Assembly: GCA_038924905.1 (NCBI GenBank) | Contig: JBCKUK010000005.1 | Span: forward strand, 5,747-69,746 | From: JBCKUK01 sp038924905 | GTDB lineage: Bacteria > Pseudomonadota > Gammaproteobacteria > Burkholderiales > Methylophilaceae | Length of the DNA: 64,000 bases | Direction: 5' to 3' | Shown: positions 15,802 through 24,529 of the stretch, piece by piece | Layout: each line of letters begins with the position of its first letter | How positions within the stretch are numbered: position 1 is the stretch's first letter | Notes under the pieces: generated by a model | Seen by the model: only the letters and a program-made list of their open reading frames with translations | What the model was told of the DNA's origin: nothing | The model's database searches: none | Position numbers and translations under genes: made by a program

Positions 15802-17514
15802 TCAGACATCAATTGATGTCACCACGGTCATTGCTTCGACTATGGTCGTCTCGCCTTTTAGAACCAGTTCCAGCGCGCGGTGTTCCAGCGTGTCGTTGCC
15901 TATCTGCTCGCGCGCCACTTTTTCAAACAGCACCAGATCGCCCTTATGGATGGCGGCGGCGAGCGGGGCGGTCATTTCCATGATCTCGAATACGCCGATG
16001 CGGCCTGTGTAGCCTACGCCGTTGCAGCGCGCACAGCCTTTGCCGCGGCGTAATTTGGCATGCGCGAGTTCATCCTCACTCAGGTAATGCTTGATCCACT
16101 CCATTTCTTCGACGGAGGGGGTATAAGGTTCGGAACAATACCGGCAAATGATCCGCAGCAGCCGTTGCGACACCACCATCAGCAGCGTTGAGGCAATCTT
16201 GTAGCCGGCTACCCCCATATCCAGCAGGCGGGAGGGCGTGCTGATCGCGTCATTGGTGTGCAGCGTGGACAGCACCATGTGACCGGTCATCGCGGCGCGG
16301 ATGGCAATTTCCACGGTTTCTTCGTCGCGGATTTCACCGACCAGCAGGATGTCCGGATCCTGCCGCAGGAAGGAGCGCAGTACGCGCGCGAAGGTGAGTT
16401 CTACTTTCTCGTTGACCTGCACCTGGTTGATGCCGGGGATGCGATACTCGACCGGATCTTCGCAGGTCAGGATCTTGACGCCGGGATGATTGAGCCGTCC
16501 CAGCGCGCCATAGAGCGTGGTGGTTTTGCCGCTGCCGGTGGGGCCCGTGACGAGCACGATGCCGTGCGGCGATTTGATCGCCCGGTCGAATTTCCTAAGC
16601 ACCTGCGCGGACATGCCGTAGGTTTCCAGTTTCAGCAGCCCCTGGTTTTGCATCAGTATGCGCATTACCACCGATTCGCCATGCTGCGTGGGCATGGTGG
16701 ACATACGGATATCGAGCTTGTAGCTCCCGGACTTGACCGTGATGCGCCCGTCCTGCGGCTGGCGCCGTTCCGCGATATCCAGCCCGGCCATTAGTTTCAG
16801 GCGCACCAGCAGCGCGGGGGAGATTCTGGAGTCGGCCTCGATCTGGGTATGCAGAACGCCATCGATCCGGAAGCGCACTACCAGCTTGTTTTCCTGCGGC
16901 TCGATGTGGATGTCGGATGCCCGCACCTGCGCGGCATCGTCAATTATCGTTTGCAGCAGCTTGATCACCGGCGCATCCGCGTTGTCGATGCTGTCGCCGA
17001 TCTTGTTCAGATCAATGACGTTGGCATCACGCTCGATATCGCGTTCGACTTCCCGGGCAAATTCGACGATCTGCTCGGTCTTGCGGTAGATGCGGTCTAT
17101 TGTATGCACCAGCTGATCGTTGGTGATCAGGGCCACGTCGATCGGGCGCTTGAGCAGCTGTGATAGCTCATCCTGGGAGCGCAGGTCGGAAGGATCCGCC
17201 AGCCCGATCAGATAGGTTCCCCCACGATCTTCCAGAACAATGGCGCGAAAGTGGCGGGCCTGCAATTCCGTCAGGATGTCCGTAGCGTCCGGGCTGGCCT
17301 CAAAGAGCCTGAGATCGATGTAGGGTACATCAAGCTGCTCGGCCATCACCTGGGCGCCCTGCTCTTCGGTGACGTATTTTCTTTCGACTAGCACTCGCCC
17401 GAGCAGGAGCCCGCTGCGTTTTTGATCGGCCAGCGCTTCGATTAGCTGCTCCGCGCTGAGGAGCCCCTGCTCCACCAACACGGAGCCAAGCTGAGTAGAT
17501 TTTGACGTTCCCAT
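15802..17514 (-). CDS. mshE: MSHA pilus extension ATPase
   Basis: 570 residues, the PilB/GspE-type motor. The N-terminal MshEN region has two repeats (about 8-31 and 37-60) that in Vibrio MshE bind c-di-GMP. The ATPase core follows: Walker A GPTGSGKT at 324-331, Asp box CEDPVEY, Walker B ILLVGEIRD (389-397), His box. The metal site has Cys 457, 460, 494 and 497. The first MshEN repeat reads QLG where the usual motif is RLG, so c-di-GMP control may differ. mshG follows it. Confidence 0.92.
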   Translation of the reverse strand: MGTSKSTQLGSVLVEQGLLSAEQLIEALADQKRSGLLLGRVLVERKYVTEEQGAQVMAEQLDVPYIDLRLFEASPDATDILTELQARHFRAIVLEDRGGTYLIGLADPSDLRSQDELSQLLKRPIDVALITNDQLVHTIDRIYRKTEQIVEFAREVERDIERDANVIDLNKIGDSIDNADAPVIKLLQTIIDDAAQVRASDIHIEPQENKLVVRFRIDGVLHTQIEADSRISPALLVRLKLMAGLDIAERRQPQDGRITVKSGSYKLDIRMSTMPTQHGESVVMRILMQNQGLLKLETYGMSAQVLRKFDRAIKSPHGIVLVTGPTGSGKTTTLYGALGRLNHPGVKILTCEDPVEYRIPGINQVQVNEKVELTFARVLRSFLRQDPDILLVGEIRDEETVEIAIRAAMTGHMVLSTLHTNDAISTPSRLLDMGVAGYKIASTLLMVVSQRLLRIICRYCSEPYTPSVEEMEWIKHYLSEDELAHAKLRRGKGCARCNGVGYTGRIGVFEIMEMTAPLAAAIHKGDLVLFEKVAREQIGNDTLEHRALELVLKGETTIVEAMTVVTSIDV

Positions 17515-17692
17515 AGTTATTTAGACCCCCACTAGACCCTAGTTCATGCCAATATTGTGTTAGCCGCGAAGATGAATTCGTTACTCTCGATTTTAGCCAG
17601 TGAGCAATGTGCTGGTATTTATTATAAGGCGGATTCAATATTGAAGTGCAACTTTTGTAAGATTATTTGGAGGCAAGCTGCGGTAGTCGGTC
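17515..17692. other. Gap upstream of mshE
   Basis: Together with 17693-17820 this is a 300-bp interval inside the msh assembly block. This left part is AT-richer than its neighbours and has no gene I can support. A local mshE promoter reading leftward is possible. Confidence 0.4.
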
Positions 17693-17820
17693 GGGCTGGA
17701 ACGAAAGCATTGGAGTACCGCCTCGCCTATACGCAAGATTTTTCGCGAAGCGTATGAAGGCGCCGGGCTGCCCTATTTCAACCCGCATAGCTTCAGAGAG
17801 AATAAGCGGCACAGTCTGGT
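17693..17820 (+). pseudogene. Tyrosine recombinase (phage integrase) fragment
   Basis: On the plus strand, opposite to the msh genes, the frame reads GLERKHWSTASPIRKIFREA then GLPYFNPHSFRE. This matches the C-terminal half of phage-type tyrosine recombinases, with the catalytic H-x-x-R of box II as HSFR. The frame then decays (NKRHSLV) and no active-site Tyr follows. About 42 codons remain. Confidence 0.72.
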
Positions 17821-18492
17821 CTATGTGCCCTCTATCTGGACATGGGAAGCATTGACCAGACCGGCACGCGGAAACAGCGCCTGCACTTCAGGAAATACCT
17901 CGCGGGCGGCGCCGGGATAAGGAAAAACCACCAAACGGTACACCGTCTGTCCGTTAGAGTGTTGCTGCCGTACGCCGATGGTGGGGAACAGCTTGACATA
18001 ATTATCGAGGACAGATGAGAAGTAAGCTAGATCGGCGTAACTGTTGCTAACGATCACCATGCGATCTTTGGGTAACTCGCGCAGGCCGTTTTCCCACGAG
18101 GTGAACGCTTCCGGCCATTTTCCTGAATGGGCGGCGCTCCACCCCGCCTCATACCATGAGAATGAGGAAGCCATCTCTTGCTGTTCGGTCTCCACATTCG
18201 CTGGTGCTGCCGTTGTAACTTGCGCGACTGCGGGAACTGGGTCGGCTACAGGCGGGGGAATTCTGGCCACACTAACTGCCGCAGGCGCGGGTGGATGCGG
18301 TACCGGGAGCAGAAAATAAATCACCGCACCGGTCACGACAACTACGAGAGCAGGCAGCAAGAGCGGCGCCTGACGTTTGTGCGTACCGGCGACAAAAGCC
18401 AAGTCAGTTGCTGTATCCGCGGAAGATATGCGGGTATGAACGCCTGAACCCTCTTTATCCAAATACTTGATCGTGTCGTTTAGGATGCTCAT
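17821..18492 (-). CDS. Unidentified membrane protein of the msh assembly block
   Basis: 223 residues. The N-terminus (MSILNDTIKYLDKEGSG) resembles the start of MshN/GspB-like proteins (compare MSLINQMLQDLDKR of mshN here). One membrane helix follows at about 41-61 (LLLPALVVVVTGAVIYFLLPV), then a Pro/Ala linker. The periplasmic part has a WYEAGW...GKWPEAFTSWENGL segment (TPR-like) and a C-terminal YRLVVFPYPGAAREVFPEVQ stretch reminiscent of a SPOR-like fold. The gene has no direct counterpart in the Vibrio msh order. It starts 39 bases after mshM. Confidence 0.6.
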   Translation of the reverse strand: MSILNDTIKYLDKEGSGVHTRISSADTATDLAFVAGTHKRQAPLLLPALVVVVTGAVIYFLLPVPHPPAPAAVSVARIPPPVADPVPAVAQVTTAAPANVETEQQEMASSFSWYEAGWSAAHSGKWPEAFTSWENGLRELPKDRMVIVSNSYADLAYFSSVLDNYVKLFPTIGVRQQHSNGQTVYRLVVFPYPGAAREVFPEVQALFPRAGLVNASHVQIEGT

Positions 18493-18531
18493 CGTTTTTC
18501 CAGTTGATTTTCATGGTGACGCGCACCATTG

Positions 18532-19374
18532 CTACTCGTTGTCGGCTGTCCCTGTTACTTCGCGCGCCGCACGACGTACCATGGGCGCGGTGACGGCGAA
18601 GGTTCTCCCCACGAAAGCGGCGAGCAGCGCGCGGTCGCAGATCAGGTTGATGCGGCGCGGTACGCCCCGGCTGTAATAATGGATGAGCCACATCGCGCCA
18701 CGCGTGAACTTCAGGTGCCCATGGCTGCGCACGCTGTCCAGGCGATGGTTGATGTAGCTTATGGTTTCGGCCAGATGAAACGGGCGCAGCCGGTGCCAGA
18801 CGCTGATGCGATCACGCAGGGCACGCATATTGCTGCTCTTCAGTTGCTTGTCAAGTTCGGGTTGGCCAACCAGCAGCAGCGACAGCAATTTCTGCTTCTC
18901 TGTTTCCAGATTGGACAGCAGGCGCAAGCCCTCCAGCACCTCCGGACTCAGCCGGTGCGCCTCGTCCACGAGCACCGCCACGCGTGTGTCGGCGGAGGTG
19001 AGTTTGACCAGGATTTCCAGCATGTACTGCTGTAGTGCCACCTCGCTTTCCTCGTCTGGCACTACTTCACCGAGGTCGTGGATGATGCTGCGCATCAATT
19101 CGATGAAGCTGAGTTGCGGGTTGTACACATAGGCGGTGCGCACGCCTTCCGGCAAGTTGGACAAAAGATAGCGGCAAAGCAGCGTCTTGCCCAGACCCAC
19201 TTCCGCCGTCAGGACGGTGAAGCCGCCTGACATCATGCCGAAGCGCAGGTGGCCGAGCGCCGAGAGATACTGGCTGTGTGGAAAAAAGAACTGCGTGTCC
19301 GGCGTGATTCGGAACGGCGGTTCGCTCAGCCCCAGCGCCCGGTAGCAGTCATCAAGATTGGCCAGTGTGCTCAT
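18532..19374 (-). CDS. mshM: MSHA biogenesis AAA ATPase (ExeA-like)
   Basis: 280 residues. The N-terminal LGLSEPPFRITPDTQFFF segment is typical of ExeA/MshM. Walker A is TAEVGLGKT (56-64); Walker B is VLVDEAH (134-140). The C-terminal part has the GVPRRINLICDRALLAAF sensor-2 region. In ExeA systems this ATPase helps place the secretin; that role for MshM is by analogy. It lies between mshN and the unidentified gene, so mshN and mshM are in the reverse order to Vibrio. Confidence 0.85.
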   Translation of the reverse strand: MSTLANLDDCYRALGLSEPPFRITPDTQFFFPHSQYLSALGHLRFGMMSGGFTVLTAEVGLGKTLLCRYLLSNLPEGVRTAYVYNPQLSFIELMRSIIHDLGEVVPDEESEVALQQYMLEILVKLTSADTRVAVLVDEAHRLSPEVLEGLRLLSNLETEKQKLLSLLLVGQPELDKQLKSSNMRALRDRISVWHRLRPFHLAETISYINHRLDSVRSHGHLKFTRGAMWLIHYYSRGVPRRINLICDRALLAAFVGRTFAVTAPMVRRAAREVTGTADNE

Positions 19375-19573
19375 TTTTTCCCGGGTCAGTTTTCATTTAA
19401 TGTTTTCAAGATAGGTGCTAGCGTATACTTGGGCTCGTCGATTTTTCAGTTTGCGCTCGAATCTTTTCTCTGGCACGAACAGGTAATCGTTTCACAAGCG
19501 TTCAAACAAGGATATTTCACGCCGCACTTTTATCAAGAGATCAGTATGAACGTATGCCGCCGAGCGTGATGCG

Positions 19574-20725
19574 CTATTGCTTGACTTGCTTGAGCCGCTG
19601 GTCAACGAACTGCGTAAGCTCTGGCGTCAGCATGCCAGTCTGCTGCGCGCGGGTGTATGCCTTTGTGGCATCTGCCAGTTTACCTGTGGCCTGCAAGGAA
19701 ATGCCGATACCCACCAGCCAGTTGGGCATTGCGGGATCGCTCCTTAGCGCTGTCAGGTAATGCCCTATGGCCTCATCATGCCATGCTTCGCGTTGCAGCA
19801 AGGTGGCGAGCAACGCATGATACTCAGGATCGTTGCCTGCCGTCGGCAACCCGGACTGCAGCGTCGCCAGCCCGGCAGGGTGGTCGCCAGCTTCCACCTG
19901 CAGTCGGGCCAGCATAAGCGCGAACCAGGTCTGCTCCGGAGCGAGCCTCAGACCATCCTGCAGCAAGGCGATCGCCTCGCTTTGATGCGTTTCCTCTATC
20001 AGCAGTCCCGCCAGCAGTTGACGGGCATTGTGGTTAAGCGGGTTATCATGCAGCGCCTGGCGCAGGGATACCTTCGCTTCCGCTCGACCCTGCGGTAGCA
20101 CCGCGACAGCATGACGATAGGCGTTGTCGGAGCGCTGCTGCGGACTCACAACCTTGAGCGCGGCAGCCTGACTTTCCCACGATGCGCGGGATACGGGCTT
20201 TCCAATAGCTTCGCGCTTTTGTTCCTCGGCAGCCGTGGTTGGCTTGGCCAATGAGGCCATGGCAGCACTCTTCGCCCCCATCTTCTCCGCGGCCGTGCTG
20301 ACGGCCCCAGTCACGGCAGGCAATGGCTTGCCCAGCTCCTTGTCCATTACCAGCTCCTTGTCCATTATGGGCGCAGGCGCCGCTTCCGTGGCGGGAGCTG
20401 GCGCTGACGGCTCAGGCGTTACAGGGGGAGCCGCAGCAACACTTGTAGCTGCTGTAGGCGCTTCGAGCGCAGGTTTGACGGCTGGGGATGTTGCCGCCGC
20501 TTGCGGAGCAGGAGCCACCGGCTTTACGCTAAAACTCTGGTATATCTGCCAAGTCAGCACGCCTGCTCCGATAGCCACTGCCAGCAGTAGTATACGCTGC
20601 GGCAGGCGGGAAGTGCTGTGCGCGGACATCACCACGTCGCGCATCCCTCCGGCAAGCGGTTGCACCCCCCGGGCAGGCGCATTGCGCTTGTCAAGGTCCT
20701 GCAGCATTTGATTGATCAGGCTCAT
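19574..20725 (-). CDS. mshN: MSHA biogenesis TPR protein
   Basis: 383 residues. The cytoplasmic start MSLINQMLQDLDKRNAP is the MshN/GspB signature. A membrane helix follows at about 43-62, then a long Pro/Ala/Thr linker with a duplicated MDKELV hexapeptide (18-bp direct repeat, about 20334-20370). TPR repeats fill about 210-375. It probably bridges the inner membrane and secretin. Located between mshL and mshM, with 199 bp before mshM. Confidence 0.85.
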   Translation of the reverse strand: MSLINQMLQDLDKRNAPARGVQPLAGGMRDVVMSAHSTSRLPQRILLLAVAIGAGVLTWQIYQSFSVKPVAPAPQAAATSPAVKPALEAPTAATSVAAAPPVTPEPSAPAPATEAAPAPIMDKELVMDKELGKPLPAVTGAVSTAAEKMGAKSAAMASLAKPTTAAEEQKREAIGKPVSRASWESQAAALKVVSPQQRSDNAYRHAVAVLPQGRAEAKVSLRQALHDNPLNHNARQLLAGLLIEETHQSEAIALLQDGLRLAPEQTWFALMLARLQVEAGDHPAGLATLQSGLPTAGNDPEYHALLATLLQREAWHDEAIGHYLTALRSDPAMPNWLVGIGISLQATGKLADATKAYTRAQQTGMLTPELTQFVDQRLKQVKQ

Positions 20726-20832
20726 CAGCGTATCAGGGCTTCCTGATAGCCAATGGGAAAAAAGAAATAGCGAGTGTCAGGTATAATGCCGCACGGAAGT
20801 TGCCGGATGCCAAAATGCTCGGGATACATTGT

Positions 20833-22767
20833 CTACTGATTCCCCGGCGTCACCTGCGGCTGGATGCTCATATTTTCAATGCGGCGCTGCGCTGCGGCAA
20901 TGTCATCCGACCAGACCGCATCATCGCTGCGCACAATCGTGGGTTTCAGTAGAATAACCAGTTCGCGCTTGACCATCCTCTGCCCGCCCTTGCGGAACAG
21001 CGCGCCCAATACATCACCCAGCCCCGGCACCGTGGCAATGCGTCTATCCTCGGCTCTCTCCGTCATCAGGCCGCCGATCACCACTACCTGGCCGTCCTTC
21101 GTCTTGACCACGCTATCCGCCTCACTGATGGTATTGACAGCGAAAGGAACACTGAGGGCGCCCGCCACGGGCAGCGAAATCTTCCCTTTTTCAATGATGC
21201 TGTTCACCATGGTGTGCACATGCAGCGTAATGTTGCCGGCATCGTCTATCTGCGGCGTCACGTCCAGCGAAATTCCAGAAAAGAAAGGCTGGTATTGCAG
21301 CGTCGGAGGGGTTATGACAGTTATACTGTTGCCAGTTCCCGGTGTCGTACTTCCGCCAGTGATATTGGTGACAAACGGTTCTTCGCTTCCCACCTTCAGC
21401 ACCGCCTTCTGATTGTTCAATGTGGAAATGCGCGGACTGGACAGCACATGCACCTCGCCCTGCGTCTGCAGGAAATTAATCAACGCGGAAAAATTACGCA
21501 ACTGCAGCGCCATGCCCAGGCCCGCCGCAAATGGAGCACCGGCAGCCCCGACCAGGCCGGTGCCCAGCAGATCGCCCAGGGTAGTGCCCGCGGTCACGGC
21601 ACCGCTAGGGGTGATGATATTCGTGGTGTTGGCGCCCACCGAGAAGCGATGCAGGTTGTTGCTGAAACCCGCCCAGTTGATGCCCTGCTGCGATTCGGAA
21701 TTCAGCTCGACATCAATGATCTTGGCTTCGATGATAACCTGGCGTTCGATGTTGAGCTGCATCGTACGCAGTATGCTTTCTATCACGCGCAGCTCACTCG
21801 GCATGCCGCGTATCAGGATAGTCCCGCTCATCTGGTTAATGTTCATCGCGCGGCCGTCGGTGCAGCCGTCTACCCCGCGTACACGCTCACTCGCCTGTGT
21901 ATCGCCGGGGAACGTTACATCCGCCCGGCTGGCTATGCCGGAACTGCTGCCGGAACTGCTGCCGGAACTGCTGCCGGAACTGCTGCCGGAACCACCGGTT
22001 TTCGGTATCTGGCAGCCCAGCACAGTGCGCAGCGTATCCTCGACTTCGCCCCAGACATCGGCCTTGGTAGAGGTGGTCAGCGCGCTGGCTTGGATGGAGG
22101 AATATGAAGCGCCGCCTTGCTGGCCGCCGCCTTGCTGGCCGACGCCTTGCTGGCCGCCGCCTTGGCTGGAACCTACCGATGCGCCGCCAATCACCTGCAG
22201 ATCGCTCACGCCACGGCGCACACCGGGAATATAATTTATCTGGAACACCTTGATCTGCAAGCCCGGCGGCTGCACGTAAATGCGCGTGCCATCCACTTTG
22301 TATTCATAGCCATAGATCTCGCGGATGGCGTCCAGTGCTTCGAATATCGTCACATTCTTGAGGCTGACCGAAATTTTATCCGTAAGCTCAGGCACGGCCG
22401 GTGTTGCTGGAGTTCCGGCTGATGCCGCCTGCGGGCTGGCAAATGCAATCTTCGGCTGCATCAGCATGCTGTAGGGCGTGCCGGACACGATGCTCAGCAG
22501 CACCTGATTGATCGGCGCTTCATTGACCACCAGGTCGAAGCGCTGTTCCAGTTGCGTGGCTGTGGCCTTGGGCAGCGCCATCCTGAGCGGCGGCAGCAGC
22601 GAGCGGCTGACCGATTCCGGCAGCGGGGCCGCTGCTTTCTGCTTCGGCTCTGTCGCCTGCTTCAATTCATCGCTGATTTTATTCTGGGTGGAAGTGTCAT
22701 GCGGCGGGTATATCGTGCTGCATGCCGAAAGGGCCACAACCATACATGGAACCAAGTATCGCTTCAT
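20833..22767 (-). CDS. mshL: MSHA outer-membrane secretin
   Basis: 644 residues. A lipoprotein signal ends in LSAC with Cys 16. N-terminal secretin domains are followed by the secretin core with VVIGGLMTER near the end. Two low-complexity inserts stand out: GGGQQG/VGQQG repeats (15-bp tandem units, 22114-22165) and four GSSS units from a 12-bp tandem repeat (about 21938-21992). Such repeats can vary in copy number. It forms the outer-membrane pore for the pilus. mshK lies 12 bases upstream. Confidence 0.9.
   Translation of the reverse strand: MKRYLVPCMVVALSACSTIYPPHDTSTQNKISDELKQATEPKQKAAAPLPESVSRSLLPPLRMALPKATATQLEQRFDLVVNEAPINQVLLSIVSGTPYSMLMQPKIAFASPQAASAGTPATPAVPELTDKISVSLKNVTIFEALDAIREIYGYEYKVDGTRIYVQPPGLQIKVFQINYIPGVRRGVSDLQVIGGASVGSSQGGGQQGVGQQGGGQQGGASYSSIQASALTTSTKADVWGEVEDTLRTVLGCQIPKTGGSGSSSGSSSGSSSGSSSGIASRADVTFPGDTQASERVRGVDGCTDGRAMNINQMSGTILIRGMPSELRVIESILRTMQLNIERQVIIEAKIIDVELNSESQQGINWAGFSNNLHRFSVGANTTNIITPSGAVTAGTTLGDLLGTGLVGAAGAPFAAGLGMALQLRNFSALINFLQTQGEVHVLSSPRISTLNNQKAVLKVGSEEPFVTNITGGSTTPGTGNSITVITPPTLQYQPFFSGISLDVTPQIDDAGNITLHVHTMVNSIIEKGKISLPVAGALSVPFAVNTISEADSVVKTKDGQVVVIGGLMTERAEDRRIATVPGLGDVLGALFRKGGQRMVKRELVILLKPTIVRSDDAVWSDDIAAAQRRIENMSIQPQVTPGNQ
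21938..21992. repeat. 12-bp tandem repeat inside mshL
   Basis: The unit CCGGAACTGCTG is repeated four times and a partial fifth. It encodes Gly-Ser-Ser-Ser on the minus strand. Being a multiple of three, copy-number change would alter linker length without a frameshift. Confidence 0.8.
22114..22165. repeat. 15-bp tandem repeat inside mshL
   Basis: Three units of about 15 bp (consensus GCCTTGCTGGCCGCC) encode a Gly/Gln-rich linker on the minus strand. Copies differ by single bases. Confidence 0.7.
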
Positions 22768-22779
22768 TTGTTTTCCCCT

Positions 22780-23223
22780 TTAACCACTATTTCCCTTGGA
22801 TACCGACCTGCCTGTTTTCACGGAGGTTGGCGTAATCACCGTCTTTTTGATGTTAGGATGCATTTTCGGCTCGATGTTGGGATACATTTTCAGCGTCTGC
22901 AAGGTGTCATTGTTTTGCAGCACCACCGCATCAGGCTTGATTGCAACCAGTGTGGAGCCATGGTAGGTATCGCCGGGCTGAACTATCTGCCCGTCTATTA
23001 TAGTATATTTTCTCGATTGCCCCAGCAGCAGCAGTTGCAACGTCGGCGCTGCCTTCTGCTCCACCGCGAGAGCACCCGGCACTTGCGGCTGCGCGGCCAG
23101 CCATGCGGGCGCCGGCCGCGTCGGGTCCATTATCGCCTGGCTCCATGCCAGGCCGCACCAGCTCAGCGCCAGCAGGGCGAAGCCCCACTGGCAAACTGTC
23201 AACAATCGCGCGTACTCTCTCAT
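22780..23223 (-). CDS. mshK: MSHA biogenesis protein MshK-like
   Basis: 147 residues. An N-terminal hydrophobic segment (CQWGFALLALSWCGLAWSQA) looks like a signal or anchor. It is followed by MDPTRPAPAW, the typical MshK start, and an SSRKYTIIDG-like segment (LGQSRKYTIIDGQIVQPGDTY) seen in pilus/T2SS periplasmic proteins. It sits between mshJ and mshL as in Vibrio. The function is likely secretin-associated; the assignment rests on position and the DPTRP motif. Confidence 0.75.
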   Translation of the reverse strand: MREYARLLTVCQWGFALLALSWCGLAWSQAIMDPTRPAPAWLAAQPQVPGALAVEQKAAPTLQLLLLGQSRKYTIIDGQIVQPGDTYHGSTLVAIKPDAVVLQNNDTLQTLKMYPNIEPKMHPNIKKTVITPTSVKTGRSVSKGNSG

Positions 23224-23227
23224 GGCA

Positions 23228-23917
23228 TTATCCCAAAGGCGAGCTTGACTGCTCGCTCAGCGTATAGATGGTCATCGTGAGGATGGCTGCCGGATAGGCT
23301 GCAACGTCCAGTTTTGCGTCGTACCAGAACAGGCGTTTGGGGTATTTCTGCAAATTCTCCAGGTAGGGCAGCAGGGCGAGGTAGTTGCCCTTGATGCTGA
23401 TCTCAACGCCGTGCCTGTATATGGGAAGCGATGGACTGGGCGCGCGCGCCTGGGCATCGGGCACCGGGCCGGCCGGCGCAGCGGGCGCCGCATTCGCCAC
23501 GAAAAATGTTGTCACCGGCAACGTCTTGAGCGACACCAGCGTCAGGCCGGGATTGGTCTCCAGCGTGGCTTTAAGCAGCGCGCCCACCTGCGGCGAGGTG
23601 GCGTCGGTCTGCCCCAACAGCGCATCCGCTTCGTTAATGGTCTTTTCGAGGCTGTCGCGCGTGGCCTGCTCCTGCGCAAGCGGGCTCTGCAGCACCTGGC
23701 CGGACATCTGGCTCATTGCCGCATTGGTTGCCGCAAGCTCCATTTGCTGCGCCGTGATCTGCTGCTGCAAGGCCTTCTGTTTTTTCTGTTCCGGCGCCAG
23801 CAGAAGAACATTCACTAAAAAATAAACCAAGACCACAGCCGCCAGCAGCAGCAGTATCCGCTCGCGCTGCTGCAGCGCATCAAACCTGGTTTTCGACTGT
23901 TGCAGGTAGTTCATCAT
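23228..23917 (-). CDS. mshJ: MSHA biogenesis protein MshJ-like (PilO/GspM type)
   Basis: 229 residues. One membrane helix near 23-41 (ILLLLAAVVLVYFLVNVLL) follows a cytoplasmic start. A coiled coil covers about 42-85. The C-terminal periplasmic domain (HGVEISIKGNYLALLPYLENL) is ferredoxin-like as in GspM/PilO. It would complete the MshI-PilN-PilO-type inner membrane subcomplex with its upstream neighbours. It is 4 bases before mshK. Confidence 0.8.
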   Translation of the reverse strand: MMNYLQQSKTRFDALQQRERILLLLAAVVLVYFLVNVLLLAPEQKKQKALQQQITAQQMELAATNAAMSQMSGQVLQSPLAQEQATRDSLEKTINEADALLGQTDATSPQVGALLKATLETNPGLTLVSLKTLPVTTFFVANAAPAAPAGPVPDAQARAPSPSLPIYRHGVEISIKGNYLALLPYLENLQKYPKRLFWYDAKLDVAAYPAAILTMTIYTLSEQSSSPLG

Positions 23918-23941
23918 GTCAAATGTCGCCCGTCTGATTCA

Positions 23942-24529
23942 TCAGAACAACTTAAACGCGACCGTGGAAAGGGTCGGCGTGGTGGTGCCTTCCTGGCCGA
24001 AAACCTCCGGCGTCATCTCCACCGAGGTAAACTGCACTCCATACACCGAAAACTGCTCGTTCAGCGCCCGGGCATACCGTAGTATCGCCTCGTTGTTCAG
24101 GGCGCGTCCGGCGATATTGACGTTTTTGCCGGCATTGCTGATGGTCACGCTGGTCAGCCACCGGCTGTTATCGGAAATTTGTGCCAGCGCGGTCAGGTAT
24201 CCGGAATATCCTTCCGGGCTGCCCAGTTCGCCTTTTTGCACCCTGGTCAGGACTTCCTGGATCGCCTCCGACCGCAGCTTGAGCGCTGTAATATCCACGG
24301 CTTTCTGGCGCGAAGCCAGCTTTTGCTGCATGGCCTGCAAGTCGGCTTTCGCCGCGAGCAAGCGCTGCTCGCCCTGAGTCGCGGCATTTTGTATTTTTAC
24401 GGTCTTGAAGCGATCAAACCCCCAGTAACCAAGCAGTACAACAAGCACCACGCCCAGTCCGATTAGTGCGGGCAGCGCGGTGCTCGTCTGTTCGCGGTAC
24501 TGAACGAGCAGGTTGATCTGTTGGCTCAT
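23942..24529 (-). CDS. PilN-domain protein of the msh cluster
   Basis: 195 residues. The start MSQQINLLVQYREQ matches PilN (INLL motif, which docks into the PilM-like partner). A membrane helix lies at about 22-37, followed by a coiled coil and a periplasmic domain. It overlaps mshI by 4 bases, so expression is likely coupled. In some annotations this is called MshI2. Confidence 0.82.
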   Translation of the reverse strand: MSQQINLLVQYREQTSTALPALIGLGVVLVVLLGYWGFDRFKTVKIQNAATQGEQRLLAAKADLQAMQQKLASRQKAVDITALKLRSEAIQEVLTRVQKGELGSPEGYSGYLTALAQISDNSRWLTSVTISNAGKNVNIAGRALNNEAILRYARALNEQFSVYGVQFTSVEMTPEVFGQEGTTTPTLSTVAFKLF

